From Rotaria sordida (lineage: Eukaryota; Rotifera; Eurotatoria; Philodinida; Philodinidae): a stretch of DNA of 64,000 nucleotides. The translations under genes were made by a program, and so were the position numbers. Each line of letters begins with the position of its first letter. The first letter of the stretch is position 1. The notes beneath the pieces were generated by a model. It worked only from the letters and a program-made list of their open reading frames with translations. It was not told the origin of the DNA and searched no databases. Shown here in pieces: positions 1-13,776 of this stretch. The stretch lies in the NCBI GenBank assembly GCA_905250125.1, contig CAJNOL010000075.1:5410-69409 (forward strand), read 5' to 3'.

Positions 1-3000
1 AACGACCTGAATCTCTGATATTTCAGGTAGAACTCGCAAATGTTTTTCGACCAAATATGTTTTCTATCCACTATACGCCTAACCAGCGCAAAGATTCTAT
101 AAAAACGTTTTTCCCAAAAAGTGGTCGGATACCCATGGATTTACCCTAGTACCAAATGAATAGGGAATTTTGCGTGTAAGAGTCGTGTGCGGAAGTGTCG
201 GCGCGCAAATGTCGTGCCACGATTTCATATGCCTATAAGAAAAATCTTATTTAACTTTTTATTTTCATAGAAAGCACACGAAGAAAAAGATATATATATA
301 CTTGATCGAGAGTATTTATTCTTTGATGCTCGCATCTATTTTTCTTTTGCATTTGATTATTGTGATGTTGTTGCTATGAAACTACAGCTCTCATTTATTT
401 AAGCATCAAATTTTTCTTTTTCTTATTTAAATATATTTTATATTACTTGCCTTTAGCATTTATACTAATTTCTGATTCTTACTTGTGAATGAGGAAAAAA
501 AACAAATCCTTGTTACTGATTGCTTCATGTACCACTTGAGATATGTACGTCAATCATAAAAATAATCCTTTTTCTTTCAATCTCAAACAGTATCATTATA
601 TGAAGAATAATCTAAGGCATATTTAGACATTATCCTAGCTTGGATACACATTATACAAAAATGTCCCAGAAAGACTCTATAAAACATAAAAGAAAAAAAC
701 AAATAACTGATTACGTCTCTAATCGTCATAATGAATATCATTCAATTTATTTCGAAGATCATAACTAAATTAGTTAGTAAATTTGCTAATAACCTGTTAC
801 AAACTCATAATTACCAAGTGCAGTTAATATTATTACCCATAACATGAAAAAAATATCTAATAAATGCAAATGTCATTTTTGAGCATCGCCGAAAACGAAC
901 ATCGCTGAAAATGACATTGCAAATTTTAACAATAGCAAACTTCGACAAATTGCATATTGATCGAAATACTTCTCAATTATATATAGAGCTACCTCTTGAA
1001 ATGCAATTCGAAGTAATACTTTAAAGTAATAAATCATAAGTAAAAAGATTACATGAGTTGAAGATGAATGAAAACTTACCAATGCATTGAATAAATTATA
1101 AAACAAAGTGATGATAACAAACAATAATAAATGAGAGATAACTAGTATATGTGAAGTAATGAAGAATGGAATAAGTGAAATATGATCGAGAAAGAAACTA
1201 TAAATAGTAAAGAAATGAATGTGTACGACACAGAAAGAATAAAATAAATAACATTTAATATAATAGTAAACGAAAAAATGAATAATAATGATAAATAACT
1301 ACAGATAATGAGCAAGGCGACAGCCGGAGCAAATTTATATAAAACAAGAAAGAGAAAACAGATCAGAACTACGTAGTAGTAATGTGATATCATCTGCAAA
1401 CTCTATGCACTTCCACATAGTTTAGATAAATAAACTTTTAAAAAAATTAAAAAAAAAAACAAGGCTAAAAAGCAAAATATAGCGTCGATTGACACTCGAA
1501 AGTACACTTATTACATTTAATTGTGAAAAAAGAGCCAGTTGATAAACATAAAACATAAATATATGCTACTATCGATACAATCTGTATAATACTATCGTCA
1601 ACAAATATTCATCAAATCCAGGTAAAGGGGCTCCCCCATTAGGAAAAGTAAATATGAGTCATACACATTAATTTTGTGATTGACATCACTTCAGATAGAG
1701 TAAGGTGTCTACGCTCGAATGCATTATAGTTTATTGATTTCATGATGATATTTAAGAATATTACACCGATTTTTTTCGAACATTCATATTGAAAAAAAAT
1801 AATATTTTTGATTTGTAAGACCTTTGACTTTTAGCAATTTTGTTGATATGTTAACGGATGAATTACCCGAAGATTATTTTTACATCAGTTTATAGAGGAA
1901 AAAGTTTTGAAACGTATTTTGATGTTTCCGTACGTACTAAAATTCGTCGACATTTTAAACGCTAAAAAAACAGAGCTTGGTGTCAAAATGAAGACAAAAA
2001 TTAGATTTATAATTTAACAGAGCAAGCTTTTTAAATTGTTTCCGTGAATGTTTACTAAAAAAAAACTAATCGTCATGGATCTACACTTCTGTATTTTATC
2101 AGAGAAATTTTCGACAAAAATACATCTATTTGTAATCGAACCTAGCGTCGATGTGACCACGTAGTTTTATATTTTTCTGTCCTTTTCTTTCTTTTCCTTT
2201 CTATTGTAAAATGTGTCAGACAAAAAAAGAAATAAGAAAAAAAAATATCTCGAACATGTCGTGGGGTATGTCTAATAATTTAGAACGATATTTTGCAAGA
2301 ATATCGACATCAAAATATTTTAAAGTTAATTCTTATAAAATAAAAATAAAATTATGAAGACATATCAATTCATTTGTCTAAAAATTTTTGTCCAGTAAAT
2401 GTTTAATATGTCTTTCAAAACACTTTATTGTAAAAAATTTTGAATTTATTGTCTTATGCAGTTAGCAATAACTAAATGAAAAGAGGATTCTATCATATGA
2501 ATTCTGGAACATTTACTATTTTTGATAAATTATTATGCTTTCTTAACTAATCTTCTCGAAAATGATACACATGTAATATTTTACGAATAGATTATATTAG
2601 CACATTTCGAATTTTAAACATAATACTTTACTTGATATTATCGAGTCGATTTTGAAATAATCTTGAAATATCAATTTGTTAAATGAGTCAATATATTAAC
2701 TTTTGGCTTGATATAAATTAATATGTACAAAGTGAGATAGATGTGAAGAAAACCAATCCCAAAAGGAGACCATAGAATATCAAACTAGGGGTGTGGGTAT
2801 GTAGCTTCTCTTCAACAGAACCCACACCCACACCCACACCCACACCCACACCCTCATAGCTGTTCATCTCTGCCTTTTTTTGAATAAGAAAACTTTTGCT
2901 TCTGCATTTAGGTCCGTACCGTGTTATATTTTATTTTCGGCAGCCATGCTTCACCTCTCAGAACAGTTGAAAAATGATATGAATGACTTCATGAAAGTCG

Positions 3001-6000
3001 AGAGAACGATTTGGCGTATCTGTCGTCGAACAACATCCATCCATTACCTTATTAATGATAATCCTCATGTTATAAATGACGAATTTCCAGAGCACACTGA
3101 TTTGAATTATGGTGGCATCTAATGAATAATCTCTGGTCATCATAAACTTAAAAAGATTACGACTTGCTAGGTGTGGTAACAGCTAATCTTGAGGTTGATT
3201 ATGAAAGATATAATCTGAATTACAGATCTGGTAGGTCATTCTTTGTCTTCAACGTTTTTGTAACCTTCATGAAACTAATCATATCATCTTTCAACTGTTC
3301 TAAAAAGTGAAACTTGACCACCGAAAACAAAATATATTTTATCATGAATAATTCTCGCTTGAATATATAGTACAGTACAGGATATAAATTGTAGAAGCTA
3401 AAGTTTTCCTTATCAGCTTTGATCGAAAATCTTCTATTGTCACACCACCTGAAAAATGGTGAAATATTATAAAGAACTGCTTAAACTATCATTATATACC
3501 GTAGATACCAAAATGATTTTACCAGTAGATAATTTTATCGTAGAATCATCGGGTTTCCATCAGATTACAACCTATAATTTCTAGTATACTAGTAAAAAAT
3601 CTCAGATCAATTCTATTGATTTGTTTAGCTTTTATTGACGATACAATCACAGGATGTCATTTTTCATCCTTCCAAAAGTATCTAACTTCTTAGTTTTGCA
3701 AACTATTGCCCACCTGATCTGAGTCAAAATTTTCGTTATGATACACGATTCAGTAGAACAACTTGCGCTCTACGTAATATACATAATGTTTAGCTAATTT
3801 TATTATTCAATATATCATTAGCAAGAGCACAACAAACTGCATTAGATATTGCATTTGATAAGACATTTCATGTCGAAAAATTGTTTTATTCATCTACTGT
3901 ATATACATCAATCACAGATAGACGTTCTTGTACTCTCTTATTCATGCATCGAAGAAGGTAAAAGCTTTTAACAAGGGAGATTTTTAGAGAATCTTTTTCC
4001 GTAGAAAATATTTATGTTTGAAATCAAAATAAATTGTATCACTTATGTTATATATCTTTGTTACACGATGAATAACAGAAGAAAAAAGCTCAGCGTAGCC
4101 CTATATAGATAGAGGATAGAATTTAGAAGAACCACCTATGTTAAGTTTCATGTAGTACATTCTTATTTAGTGAGATAAATATCCACTCTGGTGCTGGGAC
4201 TGCAATAAGCTTTGTTCGATGCTTATGTTTGATAAGTAAAAAAGAAAAAGAAAACTCTCAAAGGCCTACACAGTGCAGTACAAAACAATCTCAGTTTTTC
4301 ACAATAGGGTTTCAATTAACATACGAACGATAAATGATTTCACTTAGAGTCGATTCTGTCCTGTCGAAGATTTGGAGATTAGCTTATCGCTTTTAATTAT
4401 TTCGGATAAAAGATGGATGCCAAATCATCAAAATCACCGTTTTCCAGAATCTACTGAAGACGAATGGAAACTCTTACTGAAGATTGAAAAACGTTTGTAT
4501 CATCTCGGGACATGGATCTCCTTGATATAATTCAAACGAATTTCTAGTGACTTGCCATTCTCTAGAACATCGCGACGTAAAGTACAGGTTTTGTTAGAGC
4601 AAAAAACATCCAAGGTATGGACGCTGAATGCGTATGCAACCGACTATAGAGATGCTGCGCTTTGCACTGTATTAATTATTTAACGATAAATGTTGATTTA
4701 CATTTTTGCTTGTGTTCAATGTTAGTAACTTTCGATAGAAAATCTTATGTCTCAACTATGTGTTTTCAATTGTTCTCTAAGTTTATATCCATCCAGTACT
4801 CAATAACAATGGCAATGGCTGACGAAAAAAAAATGTACGAAACCATAATAAATACTGGCGCCATTTATCAAACATACTTCTACTCAAATCAAATAAGTTT
4901 ATGTAAAGAAATTTTTCTAAGGCTTCAATGCCATTGTAAAATATATGTTGGAGGCACAATTGGAATTTAGTCATATTCTGAATTCACCAGGGTAAAATCA
5001 GAATTCAAGTAGGGATAAGTGGATAGAGTCACGTGTTTTACTAAAAATAAAGTGGAAGGAAAAAAAAAGAGAGAATATTTTAGTCAAAGTGGTGAAATTA
5101 ATAAGCAGTATAAATATAAATGTACGCGTTACAATCTAATTAAAAAACAATTTCTGAATAGGATTCAACAATCAGTTGCACATGCTATTATACTGGCAAG
5201 TGTGTTACAAAACAATTTTCATGTAGAAAGAAAAAAAAAGAAAGTTTTTTGCTTGAGAAAATGTTTTGCCCAACGAGGTGGTTGTACAAATAAAGATGAA
5301 TACAATAAAGTATTTTGACTTGTAAGGTGTTTACGAAAATAAAAAAGATATTGTTGAATAATATTAGTTATTCTAGTCAGATTTTTATTTATGTCGATTG
5401 TATGAATTCATCTCTAGGTGAATCTTAATTTTGTCTGATCAAAACTAGAGTTCCAATTTTCTTCCCAACATATGTTTTTGTCTTATTATCATTAACCAAA
5501 GTTAAAAATACATAACATTTATAAAAACATCTATTCATAAATCATAAGCCGTTGATATTCTTTTACTCTAATATCTAACAAAGTAATTATTAACAAAAAA
5601 AAACAAAATACTATAAATTTCCATATAAAATAAATTCTTTTTTTTTATAATTCAATATTAAAATTTAATGATATGTAGTAATTGAAGAAAAGAGAGTTTT
5701 TATTTTATTTTTATAATATTTCTATTGATTGTATGCGTTGTAGCATAGAAACGCATTAATGTTTTATAACAATCTACTTTGAGGACAAACACAAATTTTG
5801 AGAAAAATCAGTTTTTCTTTAAAGATGTACTATCATATAAATTCAATCAGACAAATGTATAATGTTTAAAGATTAAAACTTGAAAACAAGACAAGATTTC
5901 ATTTTTTTTTTCATATTTATTTGAAAATAATAAATGCAAACGTCATTTAAAAAAAAGTCTTTTTCTTTCTTTAGATGGCATTTCTCTTTATTTTTTTTTT

Positions 6001-6360
6001 GATCGTAAAACTCAGTATGGTTCCTTTTCTCATCTTGAACTCCTTCAAGAGTATGTTATTGTTGTTGCCAAAGACGAAAAGAAAAGAAGAAAAAAATTTA
6101 AATTTGTTTTTTAAATCAGAAAAGAATCATACACTCGAACAGTATAGTATATAAAAAGAAGTATTACCATAACATGCATCAACGTCTATAACGTACTTCA
6201 ATAGAATATTATATTTTAACATAAAAGTAAGTAAATGAATTAAGATCATTTCCATTTAAATTACAAGAATAAAACAAAAAAAAAAAAGAAAAAATGAAAA
6301 TAATATTCAAATATTTTATTATTAAAAAGTAAAAGATACAAAAATTTCAAGTACTATTCA
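1..6360. other. Intergenic DNA upstream of CCDC17
   Basis: AT-rich sequence with many A and T runs and only short open frames that lack recognisable domains, splice structure or codon bias. The only clear structure is the CCCACA array at 2821-2853, with a short G-rich tract (ggggtgtgggt) just before it at about 2789-2799. I see no tRNA or rRNA. The CCDC17 promoter should lie near the right end, but no clear TATA box stands out above the AT background. Confidence 0.55.
2821..2853 (-). repeat. Interstitial telomere-like array (CCCACA)5.5
   Basis: Five and a half perfect copies of CCCACA, read as TGTGGG on the minus strand. TGTGGG is the telomeric repeat reported for bdelloid rotifers. Here it is internal, with AT-rich unique sequence on both sides. 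About 20 bases to its left is a short opposite-strand G-rich stretch. It may mark a healed break or a fused end. Confidence 0.85.
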
Positions 6361-9300
6361 ATGGGAACATTGCATACTAAGCCATCTCGAAATATATCTA
6401 ATCCTCAACGAATAAAACCTACTGTTGATTCATCATCTTATGTCTTAGGTAAAAATAGACCAATTCTTGCTGAGAAAAATTTCAAGCAACTAAATAATAA
6501 TTATTTTGATTATAATCAATTAAATTTTATTCCTGATTCTAAACGATTATGGGATTCACCATTAACAGAACGTTTACCAAAAACAACATCAGTATTACAA
6601 AAATCTTCTACAATATCTGATCTACCTGTATCATCACAACAACAATTAGAATATTTAGATAATTCATCTAATATGTTAAATCAACGAAAATATAAATGTG
6701 ATCAATGTGGAATAGTATTTTCATCAGATGAAGGTTTATTTAAACATAAAACAAGATTTTGTATTGGTGTTAAAGATTCTGGTATTGGACGAAAACCTAT
6801 TTATTCAGATGATGAAGATATTGATGAGACTAGTAGTTATGAAGATTATAATTATACTAAAAAACCAACTGTGAAAAAAGTTATTCAACATCAAACACCT
6901 ACGAAAAAAGTAAGATTTTGATTGAATATTTATTTTTGTAAATTAAGAAAAGATCAAGAAATTCAATATTAATAACAAAATTCAGTTCTAGAATTTTGTT
7001 CTATTTACTTCTGAAATTCTAGAATTATCTTGAAAGTAATCGATATCATTTTTTTTTTCTTGCTTCGTCATACATATAAAATTATAAAACAAATTCTATT
7101 AAATCTTTTTTTTTTTGCAAATTTTTTTATAGAAAACACAAGAAATTAATGAATGGAAATTACAACGTTCAATGCTTGAAAGTGTCGGAGATATTGAAGA
7201 TCAAATATTAATTAACACACAAAAATCACAAAAATTTCTGGGTTATTTAAAGAAACAAGATGATATTTATAATGAAGTTCTTGTTGAAGTAAGAATGATA
7301 TTTAATTACATGAAAAATAAAATAATTCAATATTTATATTTTTTTGTTATTCGTTTTTTCATAAAAAATATAATGCAAAGAAACTTAAAACTAGATCTCA
7401 TATTTTGTCTTGACTTTGATAAATAATATATTTGTCATTTGAATATTTTCTTTTTCTCTTATTTAAAGTACGAACGATTACAAAAGCAAGAACAAGATGT
7501 TTTACGTCGAATGTATAATCTACAAATCGAATCTACACCAGTAAACGATTTTAATAATACATTTAAACAAACGATTCAATTAACTGATAGTCAAAACGAT
7601 CGATTTGAAGAATTACAACGAAGAAATAATCATCTTGAACAAGAACGTCGAAGTAAATCTATAGTTTTCTTTAAGAAGTAATATAATTTCGAAGTGTCTT
7701 CTAACAAATGTCATATAAATGAGAACTCTTCATTGTTAGTTAGTACTTTTATGAAATTCGTCGCAGAAACACTCGCAATGCAATTAGTCTTTGTATGCTT
7801 AATTCTTCTAATGATAATTTCTAAAGATGCTGAGAGGCATGGGTCATGAAGCTCTAACACAGGCAGTTTCTGATCGCTTTAGTAGAGGAGAAAACAAGTC
7901 CTGATATACAGTATTGGACAAAAATATAAGAGTAACGTACTTTTTTGTTTTGAATACGATATCAAATCTTTAACTCAAATCCAAATAGTGATTTGAATAG
8001 TCAACGAAGTTCTCTATCAAATGCATTCTATACCAGAATTCCATAGATGACCTATATGAGGAAAGTTTCTAAAGAACCAAAAACCAGAAAACTTTGAGAA
8101 AATTATTTATGAAGTGTATCATCTTAAAGAGAACAAAATTCTGGGTAAAATGAGGGGTTATCATATTTCTTATGACTTTCTCTTAAAAAGTTATAAGCAT
8201 TTGCCATACGACGCATTTTTTTCTCTTTTGTGATGCCTATAACTTTTTAAGGAAAGGTCGTAGGAAATGCGACAAGCCCTCACTTTACTCAGAATTTTGT
8301 ACTCTTTAAGAGGGTATTCTTCAAAACTAATTTTCACAAAGTTTCCTGGTACCTACAAACAACTGTTTCTGATTTTTTTAGAAGCTCTCCTCTCCTAGGT
8401 GATCAATGAAATTTCGGTATGGAATACATTTGATAGAAAACTTCATTAGCTATTCAAATTAATATTTAGATTTGAGTTAAAGACTTGATATCGTATTCAA
8501 AACAAAAACACATTGCTCTTATATTTTTCCTATAAAATTCGACAGCCTTTAAAAAATTAGTATCATTGCAAAAAGTATATTTTTTATGGTGCTTCCAGGA
8601 TTTTGCTTCTCTTGAGCTCTAAGAACGATATTTTTGAAAGAAAAAAAAAACATACACATCTCAATTTGATCCTAGCTGTCATAAGAAAAATTGCAGCTCA
8701 AAAGAATGTAGTTCAGGGTTTTGCGGGGGAAAGTATATGACCATTGTGGCTTTTACGGTCTCTATATCTCCCTCAAGGCAGATAAAATATAAAGTTTTGT
8801 TTTTATGTATTATTTAGTTATTCAACAAAAACTTGAAGAATTAATATCAACTAATTATCAACCAACAAGAATGTCAAATTATGATCCATATAGAGTTTTA
8901 CGTGAAATGAAAGAACAACAAGAACTTAATGAGAAAGCTTTAGATTTTCTACGAGGACGTCTTATCTATACAAATGGGTATTTATTTATTTATAAAAATA
9001 ATTTTGTGTTTCTTTTTATTTTATAGTTCATTATCAACTATAAGCAATATATCACCTTTACCATATGCTACTAGTCGAATACGACGAGCAGTTGGTGATA
9101 ATGTGAGGTAGAAAAATTAAAGAAATATTAACTTAATTGATCTTTTACATTCAGTTGAAAGAGAGTCTTACAAAAGATAACTATGTATTGTTTTTACAGT
9201 TGACAAACAAGTATTCTTGTCTACGAATAGTTCATTAAACCGTTCAGGATTTTTTGAGTTGATTGTCAAAACTATGTACAAGAAATTTGCTTTTCGTACG

Positions 9301-12031
9301 TCAGACTTCCCTACAACAGATTATGAACTTCTTCAGCCTATCTATGCCTGACATTTTTTTTTGTCAGCCGACTAATATGATGATGAAGATAATAGACTGG
9401 AAGCAAAAAAACACTATCTTTTTAAGAGAATAAAGAAGTTATGTAGATCTGAATGATAGGACTGTACAAAAAATGTATTGATTTAATAACGTATGTATAG
9501 TGACGGATATAAATTTCGAGCAGTTGTATTTTTGAATTTTCTTCTCAATAATAATAGTTAGGAAGAATCTGAAAAACTATTTGAGTAGCTACAAGGATTC
9601 TCTAGCAAGACTTGTGAACCTAAAAACTCCAATAAAACCTCTCGGATGAGATTGTCTGAAAAACCAAGACCATCCCAAAATCTGTTTCTTGACATCCATG
9701 TGAAGAGATGTCTCACTCTCTTTATCGAACTGCATTCAATTTATAGCAAGCTCTCCAAAGCATCGAACATGGCGAAATCATAGAAGTTTCTCATAAAAGC
9801 ATAAGGAAAATGTTTCTTGAGTCTTTTGTAAATTGGATGCAGTTCGATAAAGAGAATGAGACATCCCATTTTGCTCTATCAAATAAAATCATTTTCAAAA
9901 AACTTCAAATGGACGTTAGAAAACTTGTTTCGAGGTGGTCTTAGTTTTCGAAACATTCTCATCCAAGAAGTTTTATTTGAGTTTTTAGGTTCACAAATCC
10001 TGATAGAGAATTTTTTAGCTACTCGAATAGTTTTTCAAATTCTTCCTAGCTATTACTATCGAAAAGAAAACTCAAAAATACAAGTGCGCTAAACTTTTAC
10101 TCGTCACTAAACCTGTCAAGAACAGACAAAAAAGCTATTAACCTTGAAAAAAAACGCTGTTTTTTTGAATAAGAAAATTTTGAATGAATTTAATGAACTA
10201 ATTAAAAAAGGATATAATCAAGTCCTAGCTGCTTATGACTATATAAATAAGAATCTACAAGCAATCAGAATTTATTCATGAGTAATATGAGATGATAATC
10301 ATAATAAGAGATAAGAAAGCACGAACAACTATCTGTATTGGAAAGTCGTATGCTTTAAGAAGATTGATCATATTCGAATCCAATGAATGTTCTCACTGTC
10401 AAACAAACTATTTTAAAATATGAACTGAATACTCTACTGTATATTTTGATATAGTACAAACAGATGCAGTATAATCATATGGGATGTATTTGAAACAATA
10501 ATAACTTAATTTTTGTGTTAGACTACAGATATATGATGTGAATACCATGCTTTTAGAAATTCTCGAAATGACTATTTACAAGCCGGTGGCCATGATGCAA
10601 GTGTTATTACACGATATAGTGATCTTGAATATACATTAGGTGCCTATGAAGAGTATCCATGGACAATAGATTATCCGGAACCATTACGACAATCTCAATG
10701 TTTGTATTTCACATGTTCCTTGTTATTTTTTTTTGTTCGCTCATTAATTTATATAATGTATTTATCAATAGATCAACCTGAAAGTCGTATTGATCCAATA
10801 AATGAAGGATTAAAATTAGTTCATGATCAAAATGAACGTTTACAAAATGAACTTCATGACATGAGTAAAAAATTTGATACACTTAGTGCACGTAGTTATT
10901 CATATTGATTTTATATTTACAAATTATTAAGAGTTCTCTTATGGTTTTTATTTTTTATTTAAAGGTACAAAACAATTAGAATTATCAATGTCAACAAATG
11001 ATATACCAAGTTCAATTGATAATTATGAACGTTATTTATCATCAAAAACTACTTCATATCGACAACCTGCTCGTGAAACTAATAATGATCAAATTGATGA
11101 ACAAAAATCATTAAATACATTTGGCAAACGTATTACACCTCGTGCAAGTCCAGCTTTAAGTATTGCAACTTCAAATATAAGTAAATTACGTAATCCACTT
11201 GCACCTCAATCATATGATCCAGTTGGTGGTTTTGTTATATTTTTTGATTTTATTACGAATCTTCCTTTAACAATTCAAAAATGTCGTCTTATAACATCTA
11301 TTCATCATCCAAAATCTGGAGTTGGTGAACCATCAGAATTAGAACCAATAAAATGTGAACAATATATTGATGAAAGAACTAATGAACGTATGAATATTGC
11401 TTTCATTGCTACTAAACAACCTGTACCAGGGTTTGTTAAATTAAAAAACTTATGTATTTTTTATTTATTTATTATCAATTCTTTTTAATTAAAGATGTCC
11501 ACCACAACAAGCATTAACTGTTGTTATTGAAATACAAACATCAACAAAGAAACAAGCATCAATTGAAGAATTACAAACAACTGCTTGGACAAAATTAGCA
11601 TTATTCGATAATAAAAATCGTTTATTTAGTGGTCGATGGAAAGTACCTTTAAAAGCAGTACCAATTCTTCAAGATGAAAGTCTTGCTATTACCAGTAGAG
11701 CTCCAACAGTAAAAAAAAATGTTAAATTTAATTTGTATATATATATATACATATATAAAGAAATTTTATTTTAGTATGGACATGCTGAACTATATTATAG
11801 ATTAATTAATTCAAAAGATGTAGATGATCAATCTGATGCACCATTATCACTTAAATATCGAAATCATTATGCTTATCCTTTACAAGTAAGTTTATTAATA
11901 GTTATTCAATGTAAGATATGAATACTCAGTTTGCTTATAAAAATAATATCGAATTGATTATTTAGATTGAAGCACGATATAATTCTGCGGTTGAACTTTA
12001 TTTTATAGGAATAGTAAATAAAAATAGATGA
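6361..12031 (+). CDS. CCDC17: Coiled-coil domain-containing protein 17 homologue (CCDC17)
   Basis: Eleven exons joined in a consistent phase give 749 residues (human CCDC17 is about 620): 6361-6909, 7133-7288, 7469-7652, 8818-8977, 9027-9107, 10557-10699, 10772-10891, 10965-11430, 11495-11708, 11775-11885, 11966-12031. Residues 113-134 form a C2HC-type zinc finger (CxxC then HKTRFC), as expected near the CCDC17 N-terminus. Gln/Glu/Arg-rich coiled-coil segments follow. The stretch YLQAGGHD and the C-terminal block starting GGFVIFFDF are family hallmarks. The family's role is poorly known, with expression linked to ciliated tissue. Introns 3 and 5 are unusually long because each holds a fold-back element; most of the others are about 50-220 bp. 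The start is the first ATG of the frame. The gene converges on the ankyrin gene. Confidence 0.85.
7908..8535. mobile_element. Fold-back MITE-like element in CCDC17 intron 3
   Basis: The two halves are imperfect inverted copies over about 310 bp each. The left outer arm (caaaaatataagagtaac, then gttttgaatacgatatcaaa) reappears reversed at the right end (tttgatatcg-type segment near 8490-8530). The midpoint is near 8220. There is no coding capacity. The outer end reads cagtattggac next to TA, reminiscent of Tc1/mariner-type termini, but that assignment is inference. Confidence 0.75.
9499..10108. mobile_element. Second fold-back element, CCDC17 intron 5
   Basis: Nearly palindromic over about 610 bp. 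The left end agtgacgg and the segment with atttttgaattttctt match the reverse complement of the right end, which finishes ctcgtcact. The midpoint is near 9804. Ends of type AGTGACG next to TA suggest a TA-targeting MITE. An open frame of 78 codons inside one arm has no recognisable domain and is probably spurious. The sequence differs from the element in intron 3. Confidence 0.75.
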
Positions 12032-13528
12032 TTAAATGTTTTTAATCAGATAAAAAAAATAATTATGAAAATATATTTGTATATTTTTTGATAAAAACTA
12101 TCCGAGACCACTTTGCAGATCTCTAATTCTAACACAAAATTGGAAAAAAACAGAGGCATAAATATATTTGAAGACATCTCGATTTCCCTCGGCTACCGAT
12201 GATATTTCTCTAATTCAAGAGAGACAAATTGAAAGAGAGGAGAGAGAAAAAAAAGAATCAAAGAATGTAATACATAGCATAACAGCAGACAAGAAAGAAC
12301 AAATTGTCTAACTAATGATGTATCATAACAGAGGGTCATGACATCTTGATTCTTATATCACTTTATAGAGAACTATCTCATCTTTAGTCCTATGCAAAAA
12401 TATCGATAAATAATGCTGCAAAAAAGAAATGTCAGTTTTCTATATCCAAATTGAATTTACAGGCTTCTAAAAGGTCAACTCATATTTGAAAAGAACATAA
12501 AATTCTGATTCTAACCCAATATTTCTACCGACTCCTTTACGAGACTGAAAAAAAAATGAATAAACATTTTTGTCAAAGGACTTTTCGATAACTTGTTAGA
12601 TCAGCTGTCAATTGAGAAAAAGATCGTGAATTCCAATCATTTTAGACTTTCTTCTAGTGTTCAATTAATACACGATAGTTGAAGAAACTTTTTTTAAAGT
12701 TAACAGCTGTAAGATAAAATTCATTGAAGGTAGTTTGTTGTACTTCAGAGCTGTCAGTTCTGTTCTTTTGAGTTTGAAGAAAATAGACATATGTTTTCTA
12801 TGATAATTTATTGCATGATAGAATTCATCAGATGTTTCAATTAACTTAACAACCAAGTTTCGGTTCATATATACCTTACAGAATAATCAACATTTATCGT
12901 CTTAAAAAATATACAAGTACATAGTAGAATTGTCGATGTCTTATTTTAATTTAATTCTGATATATAAATTAGAAGTTTTTGTTTTCTTGTTTGTCAATCA
13001 AAATTTTTGAATTTTTATTTAGTATCGAAATTGATCAAGAATGCAACAAGTAAATATTATTATTTATACTTTCTTTTTATTGTTTATATTTCTTTTATTT
13101 TTTTAGAATTCATAAAACAATTTTGCATATTAGAAACCCATCATAACTTCTATATCCAGTATTTCATTGCATTATTATTATGAACTATTCTTTTCATGTA
13201 TATAAACAATTTTTAAAATTTTTTCATAGACTATTATATTTGGGACATTTTTTTTAAATGATGAAAATGCAAATGAACAGGCAGAGCAGGCAAATCGACA
13301 AAAAAAAATCGAACAAGCAATAGCAGTAGAATTAATTATTGAAATTAAGCGACATGAGAAAAACAAATAGAATACCATGCCAATAAATACAACGAATAAT
13401 CTCCATTTAGTATATCTCATTTTGTATTGTCGCCATTGTTCATACTACTATGCTCATTTAGTGTAATACACACAAAACATCAAGACAGAAAAAAAAAGAA
13501 GAGATTTCAAGGTTTTACAAAGAAGATT

Positions 13529-13559
<31 letters not shown>

Positions 13560-13776
13560 AAAGATTTAATGTCTATCTGTTTTGTCGTTTAATTACTCGT
13601 CAAATTGTTGTTTACCTAAAATAGAGAAATAAATCTTAATTATCAAATCTTAATTGAAAACAATTTACATGCAGTAATCAACAAAGTATTACAAAGATTA
13701 GGAGAAAAGAAAAAAGAACACGAACAACAAATGAGACAATATCGAGAAACGAAGAGGGAAGGAACGTGATTAGTTA
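12032..13776. other. Convergent intergenic region with (CA)n microsatellite
   Basis: Space between the 3' ends of CCDC17 (+) and ankyrin (-); it must hold both 3' UTRs. It contains a CA microsatellite at about 13535-13558. Purine-rich segments at 13251-13370 and 13669-13769 give Lys/Glu/Gln-rich translations on the plus strand, but I could not join them with consistent splice phases. Confidence 0.5.

Noticed and set aside
873..1399. Two hydrophobic minus-strand frames of 83-85 codons
   Set aside because: Phe/Ile/Leu/Tyr-rich translations expected from AT-rich noncoding DNA; no splice sites, domains or start context.
4662..5318. Plus-strand frames of about 100 codons
   Set aside because: No domain, low-complexity Lys runs from A-tracts, no ATG in a convincing context.
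13535..13558. CA microsatellite as a regulatory or CRISPR-like repeat
   Set aside because: Plain dinucleotide slippage with no spacers. The same type occurs at 39783-39815. No CRISPR array is present in the window.
13251..13769. Plus-strand Lys/Glu/Gln-rich segments that look like coiled-coil exons
   Set aside because: Splice phases do not join without stops, and the reverse complement is simply a pyrimidine-rich 3' UTR of ankyrin. The charged composition follows from purine runs.
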